The notes below the pieces were generated by a model. It was not told the origin of the DNA. It searched no databases and saw only the letters and a list, made by a program, of their open reading frames with translations. From Limnephilus marmoratus (Eukaryota; Arthropoda; Insecta; Trichoptera; Limnephilidae), in the NCBI GenBank assembly GCA_917880885.1, contig OU862907.1, forward strand, positions 67,885,072-67,949,071: DNA of 64,000 nucleotides, written 5' to 3'. This document shows positions 44,001 through 55,084 of this stretch, one piece after another. The first letter of the stretch is position 1, and every line of letters begins with the position of its first letter. A program made the translations under genes and the position numbers.

Positions 44001-45541
44001 ATTTTACGGGCGCTTTGTAACAATAATTGTGGTCGTTCATAACTTTGGCCCTATGGTTCCGAACCGTGTAAAGTTTTGGATTCTTTCTAATTATCATGGT
44101 ATGTACACGAATCAATCAAAAACTCTACCATGATTTTTTTTTTAAGTCATCGTTTTAACACTTGGGTTCGGTCGTTTAAGAACTTGGGGTCGGACGTTTG
44201 AACTCTTTAGGTCGGTTATAGCTTGAGCCTTATGGCTCCGAACGGTCTGAAATTTTGGATTCTTACTAAGAATCCTGGCCTGGACACTTTGATTTTTTTA
44301 TTGTATCAATAAAAAAATCGGCTAAAAATAAAATTTTGCAAAAATTCAAAGTTTTACGGGTGCTTTGTAACAATAATTGTGGTCGTTCATATCTTTGGCC
44401 CTATGTTTCCGAACCGTGTGAAATTTATGATTCTTACTAAGAATCATGGTCTGTACACGAGCCAATCAAAAAAACTACAAAGAATTTTTTTTTTAAATCA
44501 TCGTTTTAACACTTGGGGTCGGACATTTGAACTCTTGGGGTCGGTCATAAGTTTAGCCTTATGGCTCCGAGCCCTCTAAAATTTTGGATTCTTACTAAGA
44601 ATCGTGGCCTGGACAGGTACCTGGACAGAAATTTTGGCATCTTACTAATAATCATGGTGTGTACACGAGTCAATCAAAAAATCTACAAAGAATTTATTTT
44701 TTAAAATCATCGTTTTAACACTTGGGTTCGTTCGTTAAGCACTTGGGGTCGGACGTTTGAACTCTTGGGGTCGGTCATAACTTGAGCCTTATGGCTCAGA
44801 ACCGTCTGAAATTTGGATTCTTACTAAGAATTGTGACCTGGATGCAAAAATTCATCCGTTTTTAGGGCGCTTTTTAACAATAATTGTGGTCATTCATAAC
44901 TTTGGCCCTATGGTCCCGAACCATGTGAAATTTTTGATTCTTACTAATAATCATGGTGTGTACAAGAATCAACCCAAAGATTTTTTTTTTTTAGTGATTG
45001 TTTTCACACGTGGCGTGGGTTCGGTTGTTTTTAAGCACTTGGGGTCGGACGTTTGAACTCTTAGGGTCGGTCATAATTAGAGCCTTATGGCTCCAAACCC
45101 TCTGAAATTTTGGAATCTTACTAAGACTCGTGGCCTGGACACGTAACATTAAAAAAATCGGCTAAAAAAGCATTTTGCAAAAATTCATCGTTTTACGGGG
45201 CGCTTTGTAACAATAATTGTGGTCGTTCATAACTTTGGCCCTATTCCGAACCGTGTTAAATTTTGGTTTTTTACTAATAATCATGGTGTGTACAAGAATC
45301 AATCAAAAAATCTATAAAGATTTTTTTTTTTAAGTCTTCGTTTTTATTTTAACTTGGGTTCGGTCGTTTCAGCACTTGAGGTCGGACGTTTGAACTCTTG
45401 GGATCGGTCATAAGTTAAGCCTTATGGCTCCGAACCGTCTGTAATTTTAGATTCTTACTAAGAATCGCCTGGACAGGTATCAATCCAAAAATCGGCTAAA
45501 AATTAAATTTTTGCAAAAATTCAATGTTTTACGGGCGCTTA
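41085..45541 (+). repeat. Satellite array, right block
   Basis: Continues the A/B half-unit satellite after the hAT, starting with the second GTCGTTCA. Units are more diverged, with local hybrids (near 42600 an A unit is joined to another A). The 41.95-42.25 and 43.58-43.88 kb stretches share rare variants with 35.1-35.46 kb (gttcctaaacgcgtg), showing a larger-scale repeat order. The array ends near gggcgctt at 45541. Confidence 0.92.
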
Positions 45542-46060
45542 AGGACAATCTGCGGACCTACAAGGAAGAGGCGGCTTGCTTGTTGAATGAGAAACGGCCT
45601 TGAAACGGTTTTGAAAAGGACTCAATACAAATGTTATAATTTACACAAGTCATTTATAATTAAATATGCTGTGTAGAAAAACTAAACTTCTTTGTGAATT
45701 ATTATCTAACAAATCTTCCTCTTCCGTATATCCTTCCTCCCCCTATTCAGCCTCACAACATACTCCAAAATCCAAATGGGATGCTTTAATCTCCGCAATA
45801 AGAATGTAAGTATTTTTAATTTGTTAAATTTTTTGAATATTTTTATGTGTACTGTTATGTTTAATACTTACTGATAGAATGATATATGACTCCTTACATA
45901 TTTTTTTAATGCTTGCATTCTAGTCCAGTTTGGACTAGAATGATGTAATGTCAGCTTAATCCTTAAAAATATTAGTAAGAAGTCCTAATATTATATCAGC
46001 AAACAAAGGGCAATTAACATGACAGTACGCATAAACTATTAGTACAAGAACCTAACAAAA
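45542..46060. other. No gene; partial copy of a repeat-X segment near 45716-45775
   Basis: ccttcctccccct, agcctcacaacatactcc at 45735-45765 resembles 62580-62620 and the reverse complement of about 205-260. The rest is unremarkable AT-rich DNA. Confidence 0.45.
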
Positions 46061-46520
46061 TATAAGGAAGACCTGATAAAGTATTTGTAAAATAACGAAT
46101 GAATGGTTGGTATTTACTGATACAATATTAGGAAACTGTCAATATTTTCGTTTAGGAACTGATAAAATGTCGGTAACTACTGTTAAAATATCAGTACGAC
46201 CTTATAGAATATTCGTATAAGGACGAATAAATAGTTGGTAAGTATTGATAAAATATCAGGATGACTGTCATTTTTTTCGTTTAAGAACTAATAAAATGTC
46301 GGTAACTACTGTTAAACTATCAGTACGACCTAATAGAATATTCGTTTAAGGACAAATGAATAGTTGATAAGTATTGATAAAATATCAGGAGAACTGTCAA
46401 TTTTTTCTTTTAAGAACTAATAACATGCCGGTATCTACTGTTAAAATATCAGTACGACCTTATAGAATATTCGTTTAAGAAATAATAATATGTCGGTAAC
46501 TACTGTTAAAATATCATGAA
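46060..46520 (+). repeat. 129-bp tandem repeat, about 3.5 diverged copies
   Basis: ctgtca followed by ttttcgttta recurs near 46136, 46265 and 46394. Each unit contains ggtaactactgttaaa, atcagtacgacct and gaatattcgt. Not open in any frame. Confidence 0.85.
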
Positions 46521-46939
46521 GACTCGATAAGATATTCGTTATAGTAATGCAAAAATATTAGTGTTGTCATGCAGACATTGTTGAAATTGCGAGCGATCAT
46601 GATAATATATTCGTAAAGATTTTAACAGTCCCCGTCCGAATATCTATTAGGACTCCGTTTCCTGTTAATTCATTCGTAACAACTGCAGTCCCTTTTTTAA
46701 CAGTAATTCCGAATTAAAAGACAAGAATTCCGAATAAATTCTCTAAACATTTTTCTCCGTGTATACCGACTACGAAACAATTGGAAAAGCCCATGGAAAG
46801 AAAATGAAAACATCTTACCCAATCAATAGACTTACAGGTGTGAGAAAAAAAGAGTTAAAATTTGTAGAAGTTTTGTATCATTGCCTATCATTGCGTCATT
46901 ATCTTCCACGTTAACATCAAAATCGTCTTCTCCTGATTC

Positions 46940-47990
46940 AAAATCAAGACGGCTACTTAAGACTAATAATACTGCTTTTCCGACAACAAGCAATTCTCCG
47001 TCTTTTGCAGTTCTCTCCAAGATCTGTGACAGGTTCAGGATATTGGATTGAGCTGGAGCAGCAATCGCTTCTACCGTCTTAAATGATTTCAACATAATCA
47101 CGCAGGATAATAATAATAAAGTAATAGACAAAAATACACAGCGTCGCGGACGTCTGCGTGCCAGATCTGTACTCATCAAAGCTAAGTGCATAAACTAAGT
47201 GGATTATTTTTTTGTTGGTCGAAAGAACAAGACCTTAGTTAACATAAAAAGACACAAATACTATCAAAGCACAGTACTTGAAGAACACGTATTGATTATC
47301 GTGGAATCAGGAACTCATTTCTTGAAGCATTTTACGCCTAGGCCAGGCACTGCCGTAAACATAGTCAAACCAATAATGGAATATTTTGCTTTTAAAAACA
47401 TTTCACTCTACCATTTAAAAGCGATTGCGTGTGATGGCATAAATTTTAATACGGTAATAACTGGTGCTGTGATTCGAACGATGAAGAAACATTTGAATGG
47501 ACCGGTACAGTTGCTGATCTGCTTTTTTCATTGCAACGAGCTGCTTCTACGCCTTTCGATTATGAATTCGGATGGTACAACCACCGGACCTCGTGGTTTT
47601 TCCAGCCCAGTAGGTTCGACTTTCCATAATTGCTATAATTTACCGGTACAATCTTTTTTCAAATTGATGTTGAGTATTCAACATCAAAATTTAAGCACCA
47701 ATCAAAAATACTTGCTTGATATTTTCAAAGCAGTTTTCAGCAGACGTTGTCCTCCTGAAATTGCCAAAAGAACCCAGGAGTGATTACTACAGTGAGTCGA
47801 ATCTAACGATTATATATTGGAAGCCCAACGCCATCAGAAAATTTTGTTATGTTAGCCACGTTTTTCATGAGGGCATACTTTCCTATTTGGTTTGATATAA
47901 AATTGCATGGGTCGTGCAAAAAGATGCAAGTCGTGTTTTTAGCATGATTAAATATTCGCGCTATCTTCCGGACGAATTAAGAGGTAATAG
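46940..47990 (+). pseudogene. Unnamed mobile-element-like protein, N-terminal and middle part
   Basis: Plus-strand reading across several breaks gives a region with ICDRFRILD and AAAIASTVLNDFNIIT (about 47020-47110), a basic stretch, then the open frame 47199-47783 with HFTPRPGTAVNIVK, AIACDGINFNTVITGAVIR, LICFFHCNELLLR and TTGPRGFSSPVG, and finally ENFVMLATFFMRAYFPIWF (about 47835-47900). I recognise this protein from uncharacterised repetitive predictions in arthropods, but know no name or function. The acidic CDG..N and H/C motifs recall the catalytic core of hAT-like transposases, which is speculative. The reading stops at about 47990 and the rest is at 53055. The minus-strand frame 46832-47191 is its shadow. 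Confidence 0.6.
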
Positions 47991-48516
47991 CACCGGTGAG
48001 AAATCTCGACGGTAGGTATTTTAAAAAATTCTCGCTATCGCACCGCGCTCAAAAAATAACTAGCTATCGATGTGTTGGTGAGACCACGTGAGTGTTTGGC
48101 TTGTACACCCTCTCGCCCCCTTTGCGTCTCATGCCTACCGTCTTTCGCCTCATACCGCCATATCCAATATTCTGTTTAGATAAAGCATGTTTCGACTTAT
48201 TTCGTCGCTAATGAAGTTTTTGAATCGGCCTTGCGGTGTGACAGAAAAAGGGCCCATTATTTTTAAACGCACGAGGTCTGCTATTGTCGGTTATTTATAA
48301 ATATCGTCGATAGGTATTGTAACAATGTCTTCTGTTCACGCTTATTACCGACAAATTACGAATTATTTTACTAGAACTCTATGTAGGTTAGTAGTTTTAA
48401 AGTTTTCACTGTATTTGCGTTTATAAATATGCAGTCAAACCAACTACATCGAATTATTATATACATACATATGATTATTCTCTATGATACATTAGTTATT
48501 ATTGAAAATTAGTATT
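47991..48516. other. No recognisable gene
   Basis: Start of the 5-kb block separating the two halves of the unnamed gene. No terminal repeats or target duplication found. Confidence 0.4.
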
Positions 48517-48650
48517 AACCTCTCAGGCCTCGGGCCTGTTTTTCGAAAAGTCAAAATATTTCCGCTTTCCAATAAATTCCAAATAACTTTAATATTTGTG
48601 AACGCATCCGAAAACTAAAAACTGTTTTTGAAAGATGATGAAATACGCTT
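48517..48650 (+). repeat. Dispersed repeat, partner of 3243-3372
   Basis: See 3243-3372; same ordered words, same orientation. Confidence 0.65.
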
Positions 48651-48705
48651 TCAAATTTTATAATTCGAAATAAACATATAATTTTGTTTTTATTTTATTA
48701 ATAAC

Positions 48706-48995
48706 TAGCAGACCCGGCCACACGTTGCTGTGGCTAACGAAACACAACGCCATTTACCCAACCTCTATAAAATCTACACCATCCGCTCGCCAGCTGCCCG
48801 CTGCGCGCTGCCCTTTGCCTAAATTGAATATTTGAATTTCTTGGCTTTTCTCTACTATAATAAGCATTTATTATACACATAAACCTTCCTCTTAAATCAC
48901 TCTATCTATTGGTGAAAACCGCATGAAAATCTGTTGCGTAGTTTAAAAGATTTATGCGCACATACATTTTGAGCGACTTCATTTTATACTATGTA
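48706..48995 (+). mobile_element. Short dispersed element with ctagcagacccggcc head
   Basis: The head ctagcagacccggcc and cacaacgcc match the minus-strand element ending at 1772. The tail cattctatctattggtgaaaaccgcatg-type region (about 48900-48950) matches the outer part of the inverted-repeat arms at 49117-49890. About 290 bp, non-coding, probably non-autonomous. Confidence 0.55.
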
Positions 48996-49116
48996 ATGAT
49001 GATGATACCACAAAACTTAAATTTCTACTCATATAATTTGGCACTTACCTATCTTATTAAAAAAAAAACTCAAAAATGCATATGCAACAAAAATGTATTT
49101 TTGACCGATTATCTCT

Positions 49117-49813
49117 ATCTCTACATATTATAAAGTCCCCCGCGCCATCTGTCTGTCTATTCGCGATAAACTCGAAAACTACTGAACGGATTTTCCTGCG
49201 GTTTTCACCAATATACAGAGTATTTCGTGAGGAAGGTTTAAGTATGCAATTTGTCAATGATTTGTGTAAATTGGTTGAAACATAACGATAATTGTTAGAA
49301 GTGTCGGAAATAAGTCCAGCCGCCTGGTAGCTTTCATCGAAAACGCTGCACAATCCTTTTGGGATATAAGATATAACAAAACAATTAATGGTGGGATATT
49401 CCTCTTTTATAGATCTACAAAAAAGTCCGCGAAGGCATATATCTATCTTTTACGGATAGCTTACTATACACATTATATCTAAAATGCAATTGATAAGAAT
49501 AATAAGATAAGAAGATAGAATGCGTATAGTAAAAGATAGATATATGCCATCGCGGACTTTTTTGTAGATCTATAAAAGAGGAATATCCCACCAAGCGTTG
49601 TTTTGTTATATCCCAAAAGGATTAGGCAGCGTTTTCGATGAAAGCTACCAGGCGGCTGGAATTTTTCCGACACTTCTAACAATTATCGTTATGTTTCAAA
49701 CAATTTACACAAATCCTTGACAAATTACATACGTAAACCTTCCTCACGAAACACTCTATCTATTGGTGAAAACCGCATGAAAATCCGTTCAGTAGTTTTC
49801 GAGTTTATCGCGA

Positions 49814-49850
<37 letters not shown>

Positions 49851-49890
49851 AAGACGGCGCGGGGGACTTTACTTTATAATATGTAGAGAT
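49117..49890. repeat. Long inverted repeat (arms 336 and 361 bp, 77-bp loop)
   Basis: Left arm 49117-49452, right arm 49530-49890, nearly complementary throughout: tctacatattataaagt, cccccgcgcc, aacgataattgttagaag, gtccgcgaaggcatata on the left all return inverted on the right. The right arm is longer mainly because of an expanded (CAGA)n tract at about 49814-49850. Transcription would give a long hairpin RNA. No protein is encoded. Confidence 0.93.
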
Positions 49891-50469
49891 AAAAAAGGTT
49901 TAAAAATAGCCCACCTTAAGTTTTTTTCTAATTAAAATTACGATAACGAAAAAGATAAAAGCACTTACATATTTTATTAGACAATTAAATCTAAATGGAT
50001 TTATTGTGTTGTGTGTATCATACGTGTGAGTTGACATGTTTGTAAATAATAATGTTTAAAATGTTAGATATATCGCTTGCTGAGGTTTGATTTGTACTCC
50101 TGTATTTTTGAGTTTCTTTAAGCAGTAAATACAAAAAAGGATGTGTTCGTTCAAAATTCAATAAAAAATGTTGGTCTTTTACCTATAGATAGATTTACCT
50201 ACACATTTTTTTAAAATATTTATTACAGTCAGTTTGAAATAAAGGAAACAAATATATAATTTTTTTAAACTTCAAAACTTTTTATTTTTATTTTCAACTT
50301 TATAAAACCTTAAATTGTAATATTTAATTACATGAAGACAATATTAGCGAAACTTCAACCCAAGGCTTCAGGCCCAACTTCATAGTACAAAAAAAAGTGC
50401 AAAAATCACTTACTTCGCAATTTTTGCAATAAAATAAAAGCACTTAGAAAAAAAACCAACAACGCTAAA
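49891..50469. other. No recognisable gene
   Basis: AT-rich spacer; short frames without motifs. Confidence 0.4.
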
Positions 50470-51825
50470 GGCTTTGTACCAGTTCACATAAGGAAAAAGG
50501 TTGAAGCAAACGTTTTACGTATGAGAAAAGCTATAGTTTGAGCAGTAAATTACAGAAAAGAGCAAGAAAACACGGCACAAAGTGATAAAGTAAAAAATCT
50601 GAAAATGGACAAAAAAATGCCGCAAACCATGTTTTTGGTGATCATACAAAATGTTCGTCATACTATTGCAAGTCGGAGAAGTATACTAATGATCCAAATT
50701 TAGTAAGCGATCTTCAAGATTGTGGAACAGGACTGATATTCAACAATTATTGTCGTCTCTAATAGCAAATGCAGAAAGTCTTATTATTAACGTGACAAAT
50801 AACACTGTGGAGCAATTCAACAACGTTATAGCCAAATTTATAGGCGGAAAAAGAGCAAATTTTACAAAAATGGGATAACTTCAGCAGTTGAGCTTCTTGA
50901 GCAGTAACTTCGTGGAATAGTGAAATGACAACCCATTCACGAATACAAAAAAAATCCAAGGCCACAGTCCTGGCAACTACACGAAGCATTTTATTGAAAG
51001 AAAACGACGTTCGAAGGAGACAATACAGAGGTGTCGAAAAATAAAACTAAGGTATTACGAAAACACGACAGAAAAGAGAAAAAAAGTTGCAGGGCCTGAT
51101 GAAAATTATGGTCAATTGGAATTAGATCCAGATATGCCAGCTGAATTATTTGAAACGATAAAGAGGAATTTTTCAAAGAATTATCTCCATCGAATAAGGA
51201 TGAACTCGAAAGGAATACGGTGGGCCAAAGCAATAATAATTTGTGGACAATTGAAAGGCGTAAGCGGCTTACAGCTTCTAACTTTGGACAAAAATATGTA
51301 AGCTACGGCCAAAAACTTCAGTTGCGAGAGTATTAAACTCGCTACTGTACTCGCCATTTAAAGGAAATATGGCCACAAATTATGGGAAAGAAAATGAAAA
51401 CCAAGCAATTGAGCAATTTACAAAAGAAACAAAATTAGAGGTATTCGCCTGTGGACTATTTATCGATGAAAACAAAAACTTTTTAGCGGCAAGTCCGGAT
51501 GGCCTTTTTGGCAAGGATTCTATAATTGAAGTGAAATGCCCATATAGTATAGTAAATATGTCACCAGAAGAAGGATTTGAACAAAAAAAATTGATAACTG
51601 TAAAATTGAAGACAATGCTTCAACATTAAAACGGAATCACAATTACTTCTACCAAGTACAAGGCCAGTTACACATTACTCGTCGTAAATACTGTTATTTT
51701 GTCGTGTGGAGTCCTAAAGGTTTGCCGTATGAAAAAATTGAAAGGGACGATTCAATCTGGCAAAAAATTGAACCACTGTTAGAAAAACTTCTACCACCAA
51801 TGCCTTTTACCAGAAACAATTGACG
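50470..51825 (+). pseudogene. YqaJ-type (phage exonuclease-like) protein, decayed
   Basis: Stop- and shift-ridden plus-strand reading. The N-part carries NVTNNTVEQFNNVIAKFIGGKR (about 50790-50860). The nuclease domain begins with RKRLTASNFGQICK (about 51255) and SLLYSPFKGNMATNYG (about 51340), and the open frame 51369-51629 has LAASPDGLFGKDSIIEVKCPYS, in which the Asp and the ExK pair are the metal-binding residues of the PD-(D/E)XK fold. The C-part reads QVQGQLHITRRKYCYFVVW (about 51657-51715) and ends near 51822. YqaJ-domain proteins with this N-part are repeatedly found in aphid genomes; their role is unknown to me. At least five frame breaks make this copy dead. Confidence 0.8.
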
Positions 51826-52011
51826 GTCGCATATCAAGAAATTTACCGGCGAGAGAAAGATCTAAATCATAAATTGTTTAAAATTCATTGTATAGTGGTA
51901 AAAAATTTTGTACAATAAAGTGTTTACAAACAAAAAATTTCAATTAATCACTGAAGGCAATGTAAGCGACTCTCAACTAAAAATTTGAAACAGATTTTTT
52001 TTAAAAACATA

Positions 52012-52433
52012 AACCTCACATTGGAGGCACCGAGGAAAAATTATCGCTCAGGGACTTTGTTGGAGAAGTTGTTGGACATCATTGGAGAAGCTGTGTGGAG
52101 GGTATTTTTAGGATAAGGAAGGAAAGGAAGTTTTGGGTAGGGAAAAGGTAGGTAAAAGTATGAAATGATGGTGGAGAGTCCAGCTGTAGAGATCAAAAGA
52201 TCTTCCTCTTCCAGTTTCTCCCAATCCGGCCCGCCACGCAGTAAGTGGACAAAATTATCCGCCACCAAAACCCATGCAGACCTCATCCGTGAACCCGGGA
52301 ACCCAGGCTCTGTCACCAAACATAGAGGACCACTTGCGGTGACCAAGTGGCGGGGGTGTTGGTTATCCAATAAATGGTTCCCGGGGCGATGGTACCTAAA
52401 ACGCCTCCCAAATTGAAAATTTATTATAGTACT
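52012..52433 (-). mobile_element. Short LINE derivative (5' plus 3' ends, no ORF), copy 1
   Basis: Minus strand: starts caatttgggaggc, continues with ccgggaaccatttattgg, atgtttggtgac and gcgtggcgggccggat as in the LINE 5' region (26119-26360), then jumps to ccctccacacagc and a gtccctgagcg hairpin as in the LINE 3' end, with a short A tail. The coding region is entirely absent. It is likely mobilised by the LINE enzyme. The antisense frames 52041-52439 and 52165-52416 are not genes. Confidence 0.8.
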
Positions 52434-53054
52434 TGACATAAAAAAATTTAATTTTGCACAATTTTAGTATGAAAGCTCGGTCAGTATTGGTATACCGCGA
52501 TGAGTCACTAAACAGAAAAAAAACGAATAAAAAATATCGATTACTCGGGCAAGGACAACACTAGTCTACCGATAAAATTCTTTACATCACTACTTCGCAT
52601 TATATGTATGTATTTGTCAAAACCCACGTTCCCCGGCCCCCCTCAGGAGAAATGAGCGAAAGGGACACCTGCACGTCGGGCCGAAAATACCTAAATAAAA
52701 TCTTCGAAATCGATGTTTTGTATTCCCCATTTTTCTTCTCCAAAACTGGACGGATTTAAAAAAATTTTTTCACTAACTGTATTAAAAGAAAATATTCTAT
52801 GTCGGTACGTTTTGCTTTTTTTCAAAATACATTGTTTAGTTTGTATACTGAACGTTTTTTGACGGCGTTTAAATTAGGCAATTTTATTCATTTTTGGAAG
52901 GTCGTAACTTCTATGAGAAGTAAATTATCAAAAAAAACAAAACGTACCGACACGCTAGTGGTCAATATCTATATTATGTAAAAAAATTTTGCTCTAGGGT
53001 CAAAATCCAGAGAGATAAACGGGGAATACGTTTGTATAGAAAAGCGCAGCTAGT
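52434..53054. other. No recognisable gene
   Basis: AT-rich, small frames only; right end of the block splitting the unnamed gene. Confidence 0.4.
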
Positions 53055-53523
53055 ATTTCCTCTTAAAAGCAATAATTAATCCGGCATTGCAGCGAAACGC
53101 TTACTTCGCTCATCCTGAAAATTTACTCTTGTCAATGATTACCGATGAATCACCTACCATCTAAGAACTTGGAATAAGGCATTATTGAAAGTCAGAGAGT
53201 TATCCGGACTGAAAACTGAACATTTAAAGTACCTACCCACATTGAATTTGGATGCACAATCCTACTTTAATATAATATTTTGGCAAGATACGCCAATCAC
53301 GTATCCTCCCATTTTGGACGATGTAACGGAAGAAGAATTAGAAGAACTTAACCTAACTTCAGAAGTCAGCTCCATTTTCATCAACTTTGACAGGTTCCCC
53401 TGTCTTACACAATCTGTAGAATCTGTAGAACAATCTGTAGATCGTTGTGTAAAGATTGTGACTAAAATATCATCCAAAGTGTGTGGGATGAAGAACAGGG
53501 AAGGTTTATTACTACAACAATAA
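53055..53523 (+). pseudogene. Unnamed mobile-element-like protein, C-terminal part
   Basis: Reading LKAIINPALQRNAYFAHPEN from about 53056, broken near 53160, then the open frame 53185-53523 with HLKYLPTLNLDAQSYFNIIFW, PPILDDVTEEELEELN and RCVKIVTKISSKVCGMKNREG, and a natural stop. I recall the same succession as the C-terminus of the protein family seen at 46940-47990, so the two are probably halves of one gene. VESVEQSVDRCV contains a small internal duplication (tctgtagaa repeated) not expected from the family. Confidence 0.6.
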
Positions 53524-53894
53524 ACTCTAGGAAAAATATGCCAAAAATTGTAAAAAACGTGATTTTCAACGGGAATAATTGATAACATTTAATTTTTCAC
53601 GATTAATGTAATAATAATGATTGTAATTTTTAATGTTGTGACTGCTTTAATAGTAAATAAATTGATATCGAGAATTTTGTAATATTGTAACCCTTTCATT
53701 TACTTACTACTTGGGAATAATTCACAAAAATATATTTTTTAATCATTTTTCGAACGCTTCGGGGAACCTAGAAACGATAATATAAATTTTCATTTTTTAT
53801 TTTTTATTAGCACCAAAGACCTAAGACAACTTTTTATCACTAGCGCTCAAGGAAATAAGACAATTTTTTTTTTCGCCGTACAGTTGCGGCCCAC

Positions 53895-54241
53895 ACTAAT
53901 ATACAACCTAGTAGGTATTTATTTACGGTCTTACAACCTAGTAGGTATACAACCTAGTAGGTATTTATTTACGGTCTTACAACCTAGTAGGTATACAACC
54001 TAGTAGGTATTTATTTACGGTCTTACAACCTAGTAGGTATACAACCTAGTAGGTATTTATTTACGGTCTTACAACCTAGTAGGTATACAACCTAGTAGGT
54101 ATTTATTTACGGTCTTACAACCTAGTAGGTATACAACCTAGTAGGTATTTATTTACGGTCTTACAACCTAGTAGGTATACAACCTAGTAGGTATTTATTT
54201 ACGGTCTTACAACCTAGTAGGTATACAACCTAGTAGGTATA
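53895..54241 (+). repeat. 46-bp minisatellite, about 7.5 copies
   Basis: acggtc recurs at 53925, 53971 and 54017 and onward every 46 bp. Each unit contains the 16-bp word acaacctagtaggtat twice, once followed by ttatttacggtctt. Copies look identical, so expansion is recent. Confidence 0.95.
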
Positions 54242-54261
54242 TTTAAAAGAAATACATTCTT

Positions 54262-54562
54262 ATTTTGCTTAGATATTATTGAAAACTTTTAAATACTTAT
54301 AATCGAAAAATTATTACAAAAGTTCATAATTTTAATAGTTTTTTCATAACGCATAAGCATTTTTGAATGTAATGATTTTTTTAATGGAACGTAGGTTTGA
54401 ATTAATACAATTTTTGAATGAAACAAAATCGATATTGTGTTATAATTAAAAAAAAAACTGGTGCGGAGAATAATTAATCTTTCTCATTGGAACCGCCTGT
54501 ACGATCGTAAGAACATCTTTCGAAGAAATTTAGATTCTCGGCCGCTGGCTGTTTAAAGGCCC
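54262..54562 (+). mobile_element. Right-end fragment of the TTAA element family
   Basis: Matches 15230-15506: attattgaaaa, aatacttataatc, ggagaataattaatctttc, cgatcgtaagaaca, ccgctggctg. It ends at TTAA (54563-54566). The left part is missing; the minisatellite lies next to it. Confidence 0.8.
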
Positions 54563-54881
54563 TTAAGGGAATTATCTAGACGGCACTGTATGTGCCCCTG
54601 TAGAGTCTGTCAATTAAGAGTAGAAAATATACAAAATTTAACTACGAATTTTTTTGGCTGGCAACACCAATTTAACTGTCAAATATTCACTTAAAGGGCA
54701 ATGACACTGAAAATACACAACAGTGTAAATCACATTTTAAAAACAAATTGTTCTTAAAGAAAAACAAATAAAATGAAAGAAGCACTGTTGTTAAGGTACT
54801 ACTAATGACATAAATTTGATTAAATAGTTTTTTACAAAGTGATTATTTTAATTTTATGTAACATAAATTTTAATTTAACAG

Positions 54882-55084
54882 TTGGTAGAACCGAAGAAAC
54901 ATTGAAGTACCCACCACTGTCCCACCCCGGTATAGGTAACTTATGGTCGCCCCTTCGGAGTTCTCGCAAGAATCTAACCGAAGAAACATTGAAGTACCCA
55001 CCACTGTCCCACCCCGGTATAGGCGACTTATGGTCGCCCCTTTGGAGCTCTCGCAAGAATCTAACCGAAGAAACAGTGACAATG
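54882..55084 (+). other. 87-bp in-frame tandem repeat between splice-like signals (possible exon)
   Basis: ccgaagaaac begins repeats at 54891, 54978 and 55065 (third truncated). The 87-bp period is 29 codons. The plus frame reads TEETLKYPPLSHPGIG twice, with N/D and R/W changes between copies. A pyrimidine-rich stretch ending in cag at 54881 could be an acceptor, and gtgagt at 55085 a donor. The minus strand is also open, so coding is not proven. Confidence 0.4.

Noticed and set aside
32506..44579. Several 60-77-residue frames starting MGSVVKHLGSDVLTI
   Set aside because: Translations of the satellite A half-unit; they end at random in the B half-unit.
46832..47191. Minus-strand 119-residue frame with a hydrophobic stretch
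   Set aside because: Antisense shadow of the plus-strand pseudogene, whose plus reading fits a known-looking protein.
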